Shown in pieces: positions 18,104 to 27,786 of a stretch of 64,000 nt of DNA (its first letter is position 1; every line of letters starts with the position of its first letter). Origin of the DNA: Acinetobacter indicus CIP 110367 (lineage in GTDB: Bacteria > Pseudomonadota > Gammaproteobacteria > Pseudomonadales > Moraxellaceae); NCBI RefSeq assembly GCF_000488255.1, contig NZ_KI530755.1:310001-374000 (forward strand), written 5' to 3'. The translations under genes and the position numbers were made by a program. The notes under the pieces were generated by a model. That model saw nothing but the letters and a program-made list of their open reading frames with translations. It made no database searches and was not told where the DNA came from.

Positions 18104-18697
18104 ATGACAAATTCAATTGCAGTCTTCTGTGGCTCGGCTTTAGGTTCCGATGCGGTTTTTGTGGACACGGCGCAGCTGGTCGGGCAAACGATTGCAAAAC
18201 AGGGCAAAACCCTGGTCTATGGTGGTGGTCGCTCCGGGTTAATGGGTGTGGTCGCAGACAGTGCCTTGCAGGCCGGTGGTGCCGTAATTGGCGTGATTCC
18301 GGAGCCACTGGTTGATCGCGAGCTGGCCCATCCCGGTTTAACCGAGCTGCATGTGGTGAAGAATATGCATGAGCGTAAAACCAAAATGTCAGAACTGTCC
18401 GATGCCTTTATTGCCATGCCAGGTGGTGCCGGCACACTGGAAGAAATTTTTGAGCAGTGGACCTGGGCCCAGCTGGGAATTCATTTAAAACCGAATGCCT
18501 TTTTAAATGTTGAAGGTTTTTATGATGATCTGCTGCGCTTTATTCGCATGACTACTGATAAGGGCTTTACCCATGCACGTTTTACCGAGGCGTTAATTGT
18601 GTCTGATTCTATGGATGAGATTTTAAGCCAGTTTGAACGCTTTCAGGCACCTGAACCGAAATGGGGTATGGCCGACCGTCAGGCCTTGGTGAAATAA
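18104..18697 (+). CDS. LOG-family protein (cytokinin riboside 5'-monophosphate phosphoribohydrolase type)
   Basis: The Rossmann-like fold is marked by FCGSALG near the start and by the family motif PGGAGTLEE at residues 106-114, with the Arg-rich GGGRSGLMG. LOG proteins remove ribose-5-phosphate from cytokinin nucleotides. In bacteria the physiological substrate is usually unknown, with general nucleotide hydrolysis proposed. The stop is two bases before the start of the Nudix gene, so the two are co-transcribed, which fits a shared nucleotide-sanitising role (inference). Confidence 0.88.
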   Translation: MTNSIAVFCGSALGSDAVFVDTAQLVGQTIAKQGKTLVYGGGRSGLMGVVADSALQAGGAVIGVIPEPLVDRELAHPGLTELHVVKNMHERKTKMSELSDAFIAMPGGAGTLEEIFEQWTWAQLGIHLKPNAFLNVEGFYDDLLRFIRMTTDKGFTHARFTEALIVSDSMDEILSQFERFQAPEPKWGMADRQALVK

Positions 18698-18699
18698 AT

Positions 18700-19101
18700 A
18701 TGAACACCATTACCGTAGCTGCGGCCATTATTCTGAACGAGCAGCAGCAATTGCTGCTGGTACGCAAACAGCACACCCAATGTTTTATGCAGGTTGGCGG
18801 CAAGCTGGAAAGCGCTGAGCCACCGGAGCAGACCATCTGCCGGGAAATTGCGGAGGAAATTGACTGTCAGGCCCGGATTAAACAGTTTGTTGGCCGTTTT
18901 GAAACCGCTACAGCCAATGAGCCGGATCATCGTCTGGTCAGTTATGTTTATTATGTGCAGCTCGATCAGGACCCGCAGGTTCAGGCGGAAATTGCGGAAA
19001 TGAAATGGATTGAACTGGAGGATAAGACGACACGTCTGGCACCGTTAACCACAGAAGTGGTGATTCCCTGGGTGAAACAGCATCTGTTACAGTCGGCTTA
19101 A
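18700..19101 (+). CDS. Nudix hydrolase
   Basis: The Nudix box G-x5-E-x7-RE-x2-EE is visible as GKLESAE...REIAEE around residues 33-53 of a 133-residue protein. Such enzymes hydrolyse nucleoside diphosphates linked to another group; the substrate is not readable from sequence. The ATG at 18700 gives MNTITVAAAIIL, the first beta strand, and is two bases after the upstream LOG stop. An upstream in-frame ATG at 18661 lies inside the LOG gene and is rejected. Confidence 0.88.
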   Translation: MNTITVAAAIILNEQQQLLLVRKQHTQCFMQVGGKLESAEPPEQTICREIAEEIDCQARIKQFVGRFETATANEPDHRLVSYVYYVQLDQDPQVQAEIAEMKWIELEDKTTRLAPLTTEVVIPWVKQHLLQSA

Positions 19102-19123
19102 GGCTGGCTGTTTTTCAGATGAT

Positions 19124-19759
19124 TTAACCATCGGCACTGGCAATACACACCGCATAGACCTTGTGACAGCCAAGTTGCTCCAGCTGCTGTTTCAGTGCAC
19201 GAATTGAGCTGCCGGTGGTGACCACATCATCGACAATTAATACCCGGCGATAAGGCCGGCCGGCATCGGGTCGCAGCTGGAATTGCTGGTCCAGATTTTC
19301 CAGTCGTTCCAAGCGGCTTAAGCCTTTTTGACTGTGTTGATGGCGCCGTACAACCGGTTGCCAGATTGGTAGTTGTAAATGGCGTGCCAGCACCTGAGCC
19401 AGCAGCAGGGTATGATGATAGCCACGCTCTGCCAGTCGCTCGGTTGCCACCGGCATCGGGACAATGGCCTGTACCCGTGGATAGGCCAATTCACACAGGC
19501 TGCCCGCCAGTAAAGACTGATAATGCAATTGCTGCTCATATTTGAATTGCTGAATCATCCGGTCGACTGGATAACGATAATGACAGGCCACCTGAATCTC
19601 GGTTTCCTGCCGGTAGACGTTTGCTTTTAACCATGGCAGTTGCTGCAAGCAATCTGCACAGACCCGGTACTGCTGCTGGGCCGCACTGCCACAGAGCTGG
19701 CAGGGCAGTAATTTTTGTAATAGCGTACGGCTATGCGCCAGCAGCTTAAACATAGGCAT
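19124..19759 (-). CDS. comF: ComF-family phosphoribosyltransferase-like protein
   Basis: The N-terminus carries a four-cysteine zinc site (Cys20, Cys23, Cys34, Cys37: CQLC and CADC) and the C-terminus the PRPP-loop motif VLIVDDVVTTGSSI. This is the ComF/GntX layout. ComF is needed for natural transformation in several bacteria, acting on incoming single-stranded DNA, and Acinetobacter is naturally competent. The start at 19759 overlaps the end of recG by 14 bases, so the gene is translated from the recG transcript. The 211-residue length is typical. Confidence 0.88.
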   Translation of the reverse strand: MPMFKLLAHSRTLLQKLLPCQLCGSAAQQQYRVCADCLQQLPWLKANVYRQETEIQVACHYRYPVDRMIQQFKYEQQLHYQSLLAGSLCELAYPRVQAIVPMPVATERLAERGYHHTLLLAQVLARHLQLPIWQPVVRRHQHSQKGLSRLERLENLDQQFQLRPDAGRPYRRVLIVDDVVTTGSSIRALKQQLEQLGCHKVYAVCIASADG

Positions 19760-21791
19760 AACGTGGTGCTTCCGGCAGCCAGCGTTTGAGCAGGGCCTCG
19801 GCCTGCTCGGGATAATCTTTCAGCATCTGCTGGGCCACATAATGTGCCTGATTCAGCAGATGATCATCGCGTTCCAGCTTGGCCACCCGAAAGCCCATAT
19901 CGCCGGTTTGTTTGGTGCCCAGCAACTCCCCGGGGCCGCGCAGTTCCAGATCTTTTTCGGCAATCACAAAGCCATCATTGCTTTCTCTTAAAATCCGCAG
20001 CCGTTCCTGGCCGTTTTGCGACAGCGGATGCTTATACAGCAGGGCACAGAAACTGGCTTTGGCGCCCCGACCGACCCGGCCACGCAGCTGATGCAATTGC
20101 GACAGCCCTAAACGCTCGGCATTTTCAATCACCATAATTGAAGCATTCGGGACATCGACGCCGACTTCAATCACGGTGGTGGCAATCAGCAATTGTAGCT
20201 GGTTGTCTTTAAACTGCTGCATCACCGCCTGTTTGTCATCAGCCTTCATTTTGCCATGCACCAGACCAATATTCAGTTCCGGAAAGCGTTCCTTGATTTC
20301 AGCAAAAGTCGCTTCGGCAGCTTGCGCATCCAACGTTTCTGACTGTTCGACCAGGGTGCAGACCCAATAGGCCTGTTTGCCTTCGGCACAGTTGCTGGCA
20401 ATACGCTGTAGTACCTGTTCGCGCCGGTCCAGTGGAATGGTCACGGTCTGAATCGGGGTACGGCCCGGCGGCAGCTCATCAATAATGGAAGTGTCCAGAT
20501 CGCCATAGGCGGACATCGCCAGCGTACGTGGAATTGGGGTGGCGGTCATCACTAGCTGATGCGGAGTCATGTGATTCAGGCCCTTGTTTCTTAAGGCCAG
20601 CCGCTGATCGACCCCAAAGCGGTGCTGCTCATCAATAATCACCAGTCCCAGCTTGGCAAATTCGACATTGTCCTGAAACAGCGCATGGGTGCCGACCACC
20701 AGCTGGGCGCTGCCATCCTGAATAATCTGTTCGGCGCTGGCGCGGGCCTTGCCTTTCTGTTTGCCAGAGAGCCAGGATACGGTCAGTCCCAAAGGTTCAA
20801 ACCAGCGTTTAAAGTTTAAATAATGTTGTTCAGCCAGAATCTCAGTCGGTGCCATCAGCGCCACCTGCCAGCCTTCTTCCAGTGCATGACAGGCCGCCAC
20901 CGCCGCCACCAGCGTTTTGCCGGCGCCGACATCGCCTTGTACCAGTCGCAGCATCGGCTTGTTTTGTTTCAGGTCCTGGATAATTTCCTTGGACACCCGT
21001 TTTTGTGCGCCGGTCATGCTAAACGGTAAACCGGCCAGTAACTGCTTGGCCAGACGTTGGCTGGGCGCAAAAGCTGGCGCTTCAATCTGCTGGATATAAG
21101 CGCGGCGGGTTAATAAACTGACCTGATGTGCCACCAGTTCCTCAAAAATCAGCCGCTGCTGGGCCGGATGCGAACCCTGACCAAGCTGCAGCATATTGGC
21201 ACTGGTTGGCGGCTCATGGATATATTCTAGCGCCTGTTTCAGTGCATAGCCGTTGGTAAATTTTTCCGGCAACAGTTCCGGCAGATCATCACTGTGCTGT
21301 TTCAGCGCCTGTTTGACATAGTCGCGCAGTTTGGGCTGGGTCAGCCCTTCGGTGCTTGGGTAAATCGCCGTGAGCTGGGTTTTCGGTAGCGGAGTATGCT
21401 CGCTGATCAGCTGGATTTCCGGATGATACATTTCCAGACCACGTGCGCCGACCCGGACTTCACCAAACACGCGCAGGCGGTTGCCGACTTTGGCACGGTC
21501 GGTTAGGCCTTTATAAATATGATAAAAACGTAAGGTGACTTTGGCGCTGTCATCATCCAGCAGAATTGCCATCGACTTGCGTTTGCCGGGTGGGAAATCG
21601 ACCCCTTTGACAATGCCTTCCAGTAAATAACTGCGGCCGACGTTCAATTGGTTCATCGGAATGATCGTGCTACGATCTTCATAATCACGCGGCAGATGAA
21701 ACAGTAGGTCATCTGTGGTGAAAATATTCAGTTTTTCCAGTAACGCGGCAGCAGCAGCGCCAACGCCTTGTAATTGATGGACTGCGGCCAT
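19746..21791 (-). CDS. recG: ATP-dependent DNA helicase RecG
   Basis: RecG regresses stalled replication forks and processes branched DNA. The N-terminal wedge/OB region (residues ~1-150) is followed by the helicase core with RLVQGDVGAGKTLVA (Walker A), IIDEQHRFGV (DEQH box), MTATPIPRTLAM, STTVIEVGVDVPNA-like ATTVIEVGVDVPNAS and QLRGRVGRG. The 681 residues compare with 693 in E. coli. It forms an overlapping pair with comF. Its start is close to a divergent epimerase-like gene. Confidence 0.97.
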   Translation of the reverse strand: MAAVHQLQGVGAAAAALLEKLNIFTTDDLLFHLPRDYEDRSTIIPMNQLNVGRSYLLEGIVKGVDFPPGKRKSMAILLDDDSAKVTLRFYHIYKGLTDRAKVGNRLRVFGEVRVGARGLEMYHPEIQLISEHTPLPKTQLTAIYPSTEGLTQPKLRDYVKQALKQHSDDLPELLPEKFTNGYALKQALEYIHEPPTSANMLQLGQGSHPAQQRLIFEELVAHQVSLLTRRAYIQQIEAPAFAPSQRLAKQLLAGLPFSMTGAQKRVSKEIIQDLKQNKPMLRLVQGDVGAGKTLVAAVAACHALEEGWQVALMAPTEILAEQHYLNFKRWFEPLGLTVSWLSGKQKGKARASAEQIIQDGSAQLVVGTHALFQDNVEFAKLGLVIIDEQHRFGVDQRLALRNKGLNHMTPHQLVMTATPIPRTLAMSAYGDLDTSIIDELPPGRTPIQTVTIPLDRREQVLQRIASNCAEGKQAYWVCTLVEQSETLDAQAAEATFAEIKERFPELNIGLVHGKMKADDKQAVMQQFKDNQLQLLIATTVIEVGVDVPNASIMVIENAERLGLSQLHQLRGRVGRGAKASFCALLYKHPLSQNGQERLRILRESNDGFVIAEKDLELRGPGELLGTKQTGDMGFRVAKLERDDHLLNQAHYVAQQMLKDYPEQAEALLKRWLPEAPRYAYV

Positions 21792-21824
21792 GTCCCCTCA
21801 ACAATGGTAATGAGCAAGTGGGTT

Positions 21825-22640
21825 ATGCATATTTTATTTATCGGTTATGGTAAAACATCTGCACGTGTGGCTAAACAACTATTTCAAGCCGGCCACCAAA
21901 TTACCACAATTAGCCGCAGCCGGAAAAGTGATGTGCATGCAACGCATCTGATTCAGGATGTGCAGCAGCTGGATTTAAGCCAGCTGGCGCCCATTGACTG
22001 GGTCTATGTGCTGCTCAGTCCGGGGCAGAGTACGCCGGAGGCCTATCAGCAGACCTATCTGGATTCGGTGCAACCAATTGTAACGGCGCTGGCAGCGCAT
22101 CCGGTGCGGCGCATGGTGGTGGTGTCATCGACCCGGGTGTATGGACAAAATGCCGGGGAATGGATTGAGGATACCACACTGCTTCAGCCGCCAGATACGC
22201 AGGCAGACATTCTGCTCAAGATGGAGCAGGCCTATTTAAGCGCTTATCCGGAGCGTTGCACCATTATCCGGCCCAGCGGTATTTATGGCACCTCAATCGC
22301 AAGGATGGTCAAGCTGGCGCACACGCTCACTGAATATCCAAACCGGCACTGGTCTAACCGGATTCATATTGATGATCTGGCGCGTTTTCTGGCACAGATG
22401 ATTCACGTGGAACATCTGCAGGAGAGTTATATTGTCAGTAATGGTCAGCCGCAACTGCTGCATGAAGTGGTGCAATGGTTTCAGCAGCAGCTACATCGGC
22501 CGTTATTAACCCTGACCAGCGAGTACGAAACCGGCAAGCGGATTCGACCGAAACGGATGCAGGACAGTGGTTTTAAGTTACAGCATGATGACTGTTTTCA
22601 GGATTATCTGGCCCTGTTACAGCAAGCGGATGTGAACTAA
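21825..22640 (+). CDS. NAD(P)-dependent epimerase/SDR-type protein
   Basis: The N-terminus MHILFIGYGKTSARVAKQL is a Rossmann glycine motif. VVVSSTRVYGQ carries the Ser and the Y of an extended-SDR/NmrA-like fold, followed by IIRPSGIYG. These features place it with YeeZ/NAD-dependent epimerase-like proteins. The catalytic YxxxK is not obvious, so it may bind nucleotide without classical epimerase chemistry. The open frame begins at 21774 and would overlap recG; the ATG at 21825 opens directly into the Rossmann strand and is preferred, giving 271 residues. The start is uncertain, as no strong ribosome-binding site is seen. Confidence 0.75.
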   Translation: MHILFIGYGKTSARVAKQLFQAGHQITTISRSRKSDVHATHLIQDVQQLDLSQLAPIDWVYVLLSPGQSTPEAYQQTYLDSVQPIVTALAAHPVRRMVVVSSTRVYGQNAGEWIEDTTLLQPPDTQADILLKMEQAYLSAYPERCTIIRPSGIYGTSIARMVKLAHTLTEYPNRHWSNRIHIDDLARFLAQMIHVEHLQESYIVSNGQPQLLHEVVQWFQQQLHRPLLTLTSEYETGKRIRPKRMQDSGFKLQHDDCFQDYLALLQQADVN

Positions 22641-22720
22641 GAATTTTTAATTTTATTGAGGATGGCTTATATTTCCCGCACCTTTGCACGAAGGCAAAGA
22701 TACGGGTTATGGACAGTTTT

Positions 22721-25285
22721 TTATTTCTTTTTACGTTTTAAGCGACGTTTGGCTTGCTGTGCGGCTAGGGCATCCAGCGCATCTTTCAGTTCTTCATCGC
22801 TAAAGGTGGTGATGTGTTGCAGCATTTGCAGGGTTACATCATCCAGCACCAGATTGGCATACTGCGCCACATTGCTAAAGTTCTCATCAAAGACAATAGC
22901 ATTGTCGCTGTTGGTGCTGATATAGCCTTGCTGGGTCAGCACTTTAATAAAGCTCTGGAACAGGGCCTTATCGAAGAACTCTGGTGAGTTGAACTCATAC
23001 AGCACCGATAAACGCTGACCAACCAGATGACTCAGTTCTTCAACCTGACGGGCGGAAATATTGCCAGAACCACGCTGGGTAATCAGCGCCAGGGTCATGT
23101 AGTAGCGTTCCAGGCTTTGCATCACCGGCGCAGCCAGCACCACCAGCTGGTTATGATCTTCACTGTTCGGTGCCGGAGAAAGCAGATTCCCTTCAGCATC
23201 TTCACTGATCAGTTTGGCCTGAATCAGCCCATCGGCATAGGCACAGATCTGCTGTTTCAGTTCTGCTTCATTCCATTTCAGGAACAGCTCGGCTTTCAGG
23301 AACGGATACAGCGTGCGAATTACATTAATCAGATCGCCGCGCTTGATCGAACCATTGTGCTCAACCAGTGCCGCTACCAGAGATGGCAGGACAAAGGCAT
23401 GCAGAATATTGTTACGGAAGTAGGTCAGCAACACCGCCTGATTGTCTTCAATGGCAATAATATCGCCCAGAACGTGTTGTACACGTTTGATCAGTTTCAG
23501 CTTCAGACCGTAGGCAATAATTTCCTTGCCTGAAAGCGGGGTAATGTGGGTGCGCTCATCGTATGGCAGGGCAGTAAGCAGGTCACGATAGGTATCCAGC
23601 TGCTTGATACAGATCGCTTCATCTAAGGTATGTTTTGGCGTGCCCAGCAAAATCAGCGATAACAGCGATACCGGGTTAATTACCACGGCGCGGTTAATGT
23701 TTTCCAGAATCGCATAGGCCGAGCTGTTTACCGCATCGGATACTTCCTGCGGAATCGGATCGTCATTTTTTTCGATGCTGATCTGCTCGGCGCCATGCTG
23801 TTTTAGCATGTCATCTAAAAATACCGGCTCGCCAAAATTCACATGCACCTTGCCAAAAATACGCTCGATTTTTCTCAAGGTTTTCAGAATACCGACAATG
23901 GATTCGGCCTCTTTCGGTTTACCCTGCATTTCACCGACATAGGTCGAACCTTCCATCAGGCGTTCATAGCCAATATAGGTTGGCACAAAGGCAATCGGTT
24001 TGGCGCGGCCACGTAAATGTCCATGTACGGTCATGGCCAGCATACCGGTTTTTGGTGGCAACAAGCGGCCGGTACGCGAACGGCCGCCTTCAATAAAGTA
24101 TTCCAGCGGCGTGTTGCGCGACAGAATGCTGTACAGATATTCCTTAAATACGGTGGTGTACAGGCCATTGCCACGGAAAGTCCGGCGAATAAAGAAAGCC
24201 CCGCCACCGCGTAATAACTGACCGACAAAGGGCATGTTCAGGTTATCGCCAGCGGCAATATACGGCACCATCATGCCGCGTTTATAAATCACATAAGACA
24301 GCAATAAATAGTCGATATGACTGCGATGGCACGGGGTATAAATAATTTCGTAGTCTTTGGCCAGCTCACGCACGGTACTGAAATTATGCACCTCGACGCC
24401 ATCATAGAGTTGGGTCCATAAACGGGTTAGCGCCGTTTCAGCAAAGCGGATGGCGGCATAGGAATAGTCCGACACGATTTCATTTAAATAGCCAATGGCA
24501 CGACGCTCGGCTTCAATCATGCTGATTTTACTGCGGATGCTTTCGCGGCGAATGGCTTCCTGTACATCCGGCGCTTTAATCAGGCTATGCATCACATTAC
24601 GGCGATCCGATAAATCGGGGCCTAACACCACTTCGCGCTGGCTGTCTAAATAATTATTTAAGGTATTGATGATACAGGTCGCCGGCGACAGGTTCGGGGC
24701 CTGCATCTTGGCGGTCTGCACCATGGCTCTTAAAGACTGTGCCTCATGAAATTCCAGATAGGATTGGCGACCATGCAGGCCAATGTTGACCAGCTGCTTG
24801 ACGGTGCCTGGTGTAGCCCAGGTATCGGTCAGTAGCAGTTTGAGCCAGGAATCTTCTTTATCTGGTGCGCGGCCCCAGAGGACGGTGACTGGAATCAGCT
24901 CAATATCCAGTTCCGGGTACTGCTCCAGCAGTTCAATCAGACGCAGCAAACGCGGCGGAAAGGCGTGTGGCGGCGGATTTAGCAGATTGTTTTCATCATA
25001 GTGCTGTAAAAACAGGATTGAGGCTTTTTCCTTGTGCTGGCCAATCTGCATCGGGTCTAATGCGGGCGGCAGCTTTAAGCGGCGTGTTTCACCATCAAGG
25101 ACCAAGGCATTGCTGCGGGAATGGTTCTGCAGCACATAGCAGACAATTTTCTGGGTCGGCTGTTCTGAATGGTCTGTCGCTGCTGCTTCGGCAGGAACCT
25201 CGCCCAGTACATGCGGGGTTACCACCAGATCAAGCAGTTTGCTTGAAAGCTGACGATAAATTTGACCAAAACCACTCTTGGACAT
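22721..25285 (-). CDS. plsB: Glycerol-3-phosphate 1-O-acyltransferase
   Basis: PlsB transfers the first acyl chain to glycerol-3-phosphate at the inner membrane, starting phospholipid synthesis. The acyltransferase motifs are in order: CHRSHIDYLLLSYV (HX4D, motif I), GGGAFFIRRTFRG (II), YFIEGGRSRTGRLLPPKTG (III) and AFVPTYIGYERL (IV). The 854 residues are slightly longer than E. coli PlsB (~807). The basic end RRLKRKKK is notable. Downstream at 22675-22706 is a CCCG...CGGG hairpin without a U-tract. Likely links to tesB and the Mla system are only thematic. Confidence 0.97.
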   Translation of the reverse strand: MSKSGFGQIYRQLSSKLLDLVVTPHVLGEVPAEAAATDHSEQPTQKIVCYVLQNHSRSNALVLDGETRRLKLPPALDPMQIGQHKEKASILFLQHYDENNLLNPPPHAFPPRLLRLIELLEQYPELDIELIPVTVLWGRAPDKEDSWLKLLLTDTWATPGTVKQLVNIGLHGRQSYLEFHEAQSLRAMVQTAKMQAPNLSPATCIINTLNNYLDSQREVVLGPDLSDRRNVMHSLIKAPDVQEAIRRESIRSKISMIEAERRAIGYLNEIVSDYSYAAIRFAETALTRLWTQLYDGVEVHNFSTVRELAKDYEIIYTPCHRSHIDYLLLSYVIYKRGMMVPYIAAGDNLNMPFVGQLLRGGGAFFIRRTFRGNGLYTTVFKEYLYSILSRNTPLEYFIEGGRSRTGRLLPPKTGMLAMTVHGHLRGRAKPIAFVPTYIGYERLMEGSTYVGEMQGKPKEAESIVGILKTLRKIERIFGKVHVNFGEPVFLDDMLKQHGAEQISIEKNDDPIPQEVSDAVNSSAYAILENINRAVVINPVSLLSLILLGTPKHTLDEAICIKQLDTYRDLLTALPYDERTHITPLSGKEIIAYGLKLKLIKRVQHVLGDIIAIEDNQAVLLTYFRNNILHAFVLPSLVAALVEHNGSIKRGDLINVIRTLYPFLKAELFLKWNEAELKQQICAYADGLIQAKLISEDAEGNLLSPAPNSEDHNQLVVLAAPVMQSLERYYMTLALITQRGSGNISARQVEELSHLVGQRLSVLYEFNSPEFFDKALFQSFIKVLTQQGYISTNSDNAIVFDENFSNVAQYANLVLDDVTLQMLQHITTFSDEELKDALDALAAQQAKRRLKRKKK

Positions 25286-25572
25286 ACCAACTCCTAAATC
25301 AATGACCAGTACCGCAGATTATCTGAGGAAAAAAATAATGAATCTAATTGTAGCGAAAAATAGCCTGACATTTTCTGACAAATTCTATCTTTAGTGCTCA
25401 ATTTTATCGTTAAAAATCGTATTTTTAGTGCGGCGCATTATACGGGAGTCGTGACAGGGCAGTCAGTTAAACTTTAGTGTTTTGGTCAACAAATATGGCA
25501 AAATAGGCAAGATTGAGCTGTTTCTATTTTGCTTGTTTTGATTTTTAAATATCCCGACATAGGTTTCCCCGC

Positions 25573-26445
25573 ATGAATGCACTGACTCAGGAACTGGTTG
25601 AACTGCTTAGCCTGGAAAAACTTGAAGAAAATATCTACCGAGGCATCAGCCGCAATCTGGTCGGTAAGCGCGTGTTCGGTGGACAGGTGCTGGGCCAGGC
25701 ACTGCGTGCGGCTTCGTATACCACCGACCGTCCGGCGCATTCCTTACATGCCTACTTCCTGTTTGGTGGCGATGTCAACGCACCGATTATTTATGAAGTG
25801 GACCGGATTCGTGAAGGCAAGAGCTTTGTTAGCCGTCAGGTGCGAGCCATCCAGCATGGCCGGACCATCTTTATGTGTATGGTATCTTTTGCTGCGCCAG
25901 AAGAAGGGCTGAATTACCAGATTTCCGAGCCTGAATATCCGGCACCGGAACAGTTAAAAAATGAAGCAGAACTGGTACAGAGCATTGTCGAGTTTATTCC
26001 GAAAAACGTTCGTGCCAGCTTTACCCGTGACCGGCATGTGGAAATCCGTCCGGTGAATCCAAGTAATCCGTTTCAGCCACAGCCGGAAGCACCGTCTTAT
26101 GCGCACTATATCCGTACGCATAGTCCGATTGCAGCGGAGCAGGATGAAATTGCCCTGCATCAGGCCATTGCTGCCTTTTATTCAGACTTTACCCTGATGA
26201 CCACCGCGCTGCGTCCGCATGGCTTGAGTTATCTGTCGCCAAGTTTGCAATGTGCCAGTATCGACCATGCCATGTATTTCCATAAGCCATTCCGGGTCGA
26301 TGACTGGATGCTGTATGACATGGAAGCCACCATCAGTAACAGTTCGCGTGGCCTGAACTTTGGCCGTATGTGGCAAAACGGCGAGCTGGTCTGTAGCACC
26401 ACGCAGGAAGGTTTAATTCGCTTACGCGAAATTGAAACCCAGTAA
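25573..26445 (+). CDS. tesB: Acyl-CoA thioesterase II
   Basis: TesB hydrolyses medium- and long-chain acyl-CoA. It is a double hot-dog protein of 290 residues. The catalytic Asp-Thr-Gln set of the family can be placed at SIDHAMYFH (Asp), MEATISNSSRG (Thr) and STTQEGLIR (Gln). The N-terminal hot-dog shows GKRVFGGQVLGQAL-like VGKRVFGGQVLGQALRAA. The ATG at 25573 gives MNALTQELVELL. The stop codon is only four bases from the left end of an IS3 element, which separates the gene from its terminator at 27787-27818. Confidence 0.96.
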   Translation: MNALTQELVELLSLEKLEENIYRGISRNLVGKRVFGGQVLGQALRAASYTTDRPAHSLHAYFLFGGDVNAPIIYEVDRIREGKSFVSRQVRAIQHGRTIFMCMVSFAAPEEGLNYQISEPEYPAPEQLKNEAELVQSIVEFIPKNVRASFTRDRHVEIRPVNPSNPFQPQPEAPSYAHYIRTHSPIAAEQDEIALHQAIAAFYSDFTLMTTALRPHGLSYLSPSLQCASIDHAMYFHKPFRVDDWMLYDMEATISNSSRGLNFGRMWQNGELVCSTTQEGLIRLREIETQ

Positions 26446-26494
26446 GCTCTGTCTTGTCCTGAAATAGATTGACAGTATTCCACTTCAAACCGAG

Positions 26495-27388
26495 TTAAGC
26501 AATTAGCTCGGTTTTAGTTTGCTCATACGTCTGATTCGGGGTGTTCATATTTAAACTTAAATGTGGTCTATAGCAATTATAAATCATGATAGAATCCGCA
26601 ATTAAGTGATCTAACTCCTTCATGGTTTGACATCGTGTAGTTAAAAACTCCTGCTTTAATATTCCATTAATCCGCTCTGCTAATGCATTCTGGTATGAGA
26701 AACACTGTTTCGCAAGGCCTCCATCTGTCATAGAAGGACATACCCCATAATGGCGTAATGCCGATTGATATAGTTCAGAGCAATACTGAGAGCCTCTGTC
26801 TGAATGGTGAATCATCCTGGCTGCCCGATCTGTCACATGCTGCATCGCCATATGTAGTGCCTGCACAATATTCTCTGCACGCATATCATTCGATAACTTA
26901 TAACCTTTAATCTGGCGGGTATAAGCATCTGTCACTAAGGATAAATAATGTACGCCTTCAGCACTCTCAACATAGGTAATATCACTGACAAAGACTTCAT
27001 TGGCTTGCACCGCTGAATAATCCTTTAATAAATTTGGATGCTTCTTCATCCAATGCTTGCTATCCGTAGTTTGTGTATAACGACGCTTGGGGCGAATCAA
27101 TAAATTATTTTCTTTCAATATTTTAAATAACTGATCCCGTCCACACTTTAAACCACGCTGCAACAATTTGCCTTTAATAAGCCAATACAGCTTACGTGTT
27201 CCGATACTTGGCATGAGACAGCGATACTCCATAACCAACTCGAGTATTTGTTCTGCTACTTATGCAGTCATTTGAGCACGTTTTTCTGCTTGATAATAAG
27301 CTTGTCGAGTGATTCCTAACCACTGACAATAACGTGAAACGCTTAGTCTTCTTTGGCTTTGCCAATCTTTGAAACGTGCTCGGTATAC
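26495..27388 (-). pseudogene. IS3 OrfB transposase (DDE domain), interrupted by a nonsense codon
   Basis: After -1 slippage at the AAAAAAG heptamer the frame reads through RRLSVSRYCQWLGITRQAYY and then meets TAA at complement(27260..27262), followed in frame by VAEQILELVMEYRCLMPSIG. The stop lies before the whole catalytic domain. Downstream the rve/DDE domain is intact: SDITYVE (first D), HHSDRGSQY (second D) and YQNALAERING (E). A single C-to-T change of a Gln codon would explain the stop. Restart at a TTG at 27238 could give a 247-residue product lacking the N-terminus. A segment LAKQCFS between TDGG and YQNALAE looks longer than in many relatives. Confidence 0.85.
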
Positions 27389-27732
27389 TTTTTTCCAAGA
27401 TCAGTCCCACACTCTTTATCAATGTGATAAATCACATCCTGTATAAATTCAGTTTTGAGCTTTTCTGCGGCTAACTGTTTTTCTAATTGGCGGATTCGTT
27501 GTTGGGATGTCAATTGGCGTTTAGAAGAAGTCGGCATATTCGAAGTCCAATCCTGTTGTCCGTGCTTGCGTAACCATACCAGCACAGTTGATCTTCCTTG
27601 AATACCATATTTTGCCTGAGCTTGTTTATAAGTGATTTGCCCTTTTTCTACTTCATGTACCACCATCATTTTAAAGGCGAAGCTATAATCACGTTGTGTG
27701 CGCTTAACTCGTTGTTCTCGTGCATGTTCCAT
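27343..27732 (-). CDS. IS3 OrfA, helix-turn-helix DNA-binding subunit
   Basis: The 129-residue product begins with MEHAREQRVKRTQRDYSFAF and carries a helix-turn-helix with YKQAQAKYGIQGRSTVLVWLRKHG (residues ~35-60), then a leucine-zipper-like helix RIRQLEKQLAAEKLKTEF. In IS3 elements OrfA recognises the terminal repeats and represses transposition, and is fused to OrfB by frameshifting. The slippery heptamer lies about 15 codons before the OrfA stop, as usual. OrfA itself appears intact. Confidence 0.92.
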   Translation of the reverse strand: MEHAREQRVKRTQRDYSFAFKMMVVHEVEKGQITYKQAQAKYGIQGRSTVLVWLRKHGQQDWTSNMPTSSKRQLTSQQRIRQLEKQLAAEKLKTEFIQDVIYHIDKECGTDLGKKYTEHVSKIGKAKED

Positions 27733-27786
27733 AAAATAAGTCTCTTAAGGTGTAAACTTATTTCAGGACGGGACACTCACCTCAAT

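Larger units (their letters stand above)
26450..27775 (-). mobile_element. IS3-family insertion sequence, 1,326 bp, complete ends
   Basis: Terminal inverted repeats of about 26 bases start TGTCTTGTCCTGAAATA on the left and, read inward, TGTCCCGTCCTGAAATA on the right. The element is flanked by a 3-bp direct repeat CTC (26447-26449 and 27776-27778), the duplication size typical of IS3. It carries orfA and orfB on the minus strand with an A-AAA-AAG slippery heptamer at complement(27388..27394). OrfB has an in-frame stop at complement(27260..27262), so this copy is probably unable to make its full transposase. Subgroup not assigned. Confidence 0.95.
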
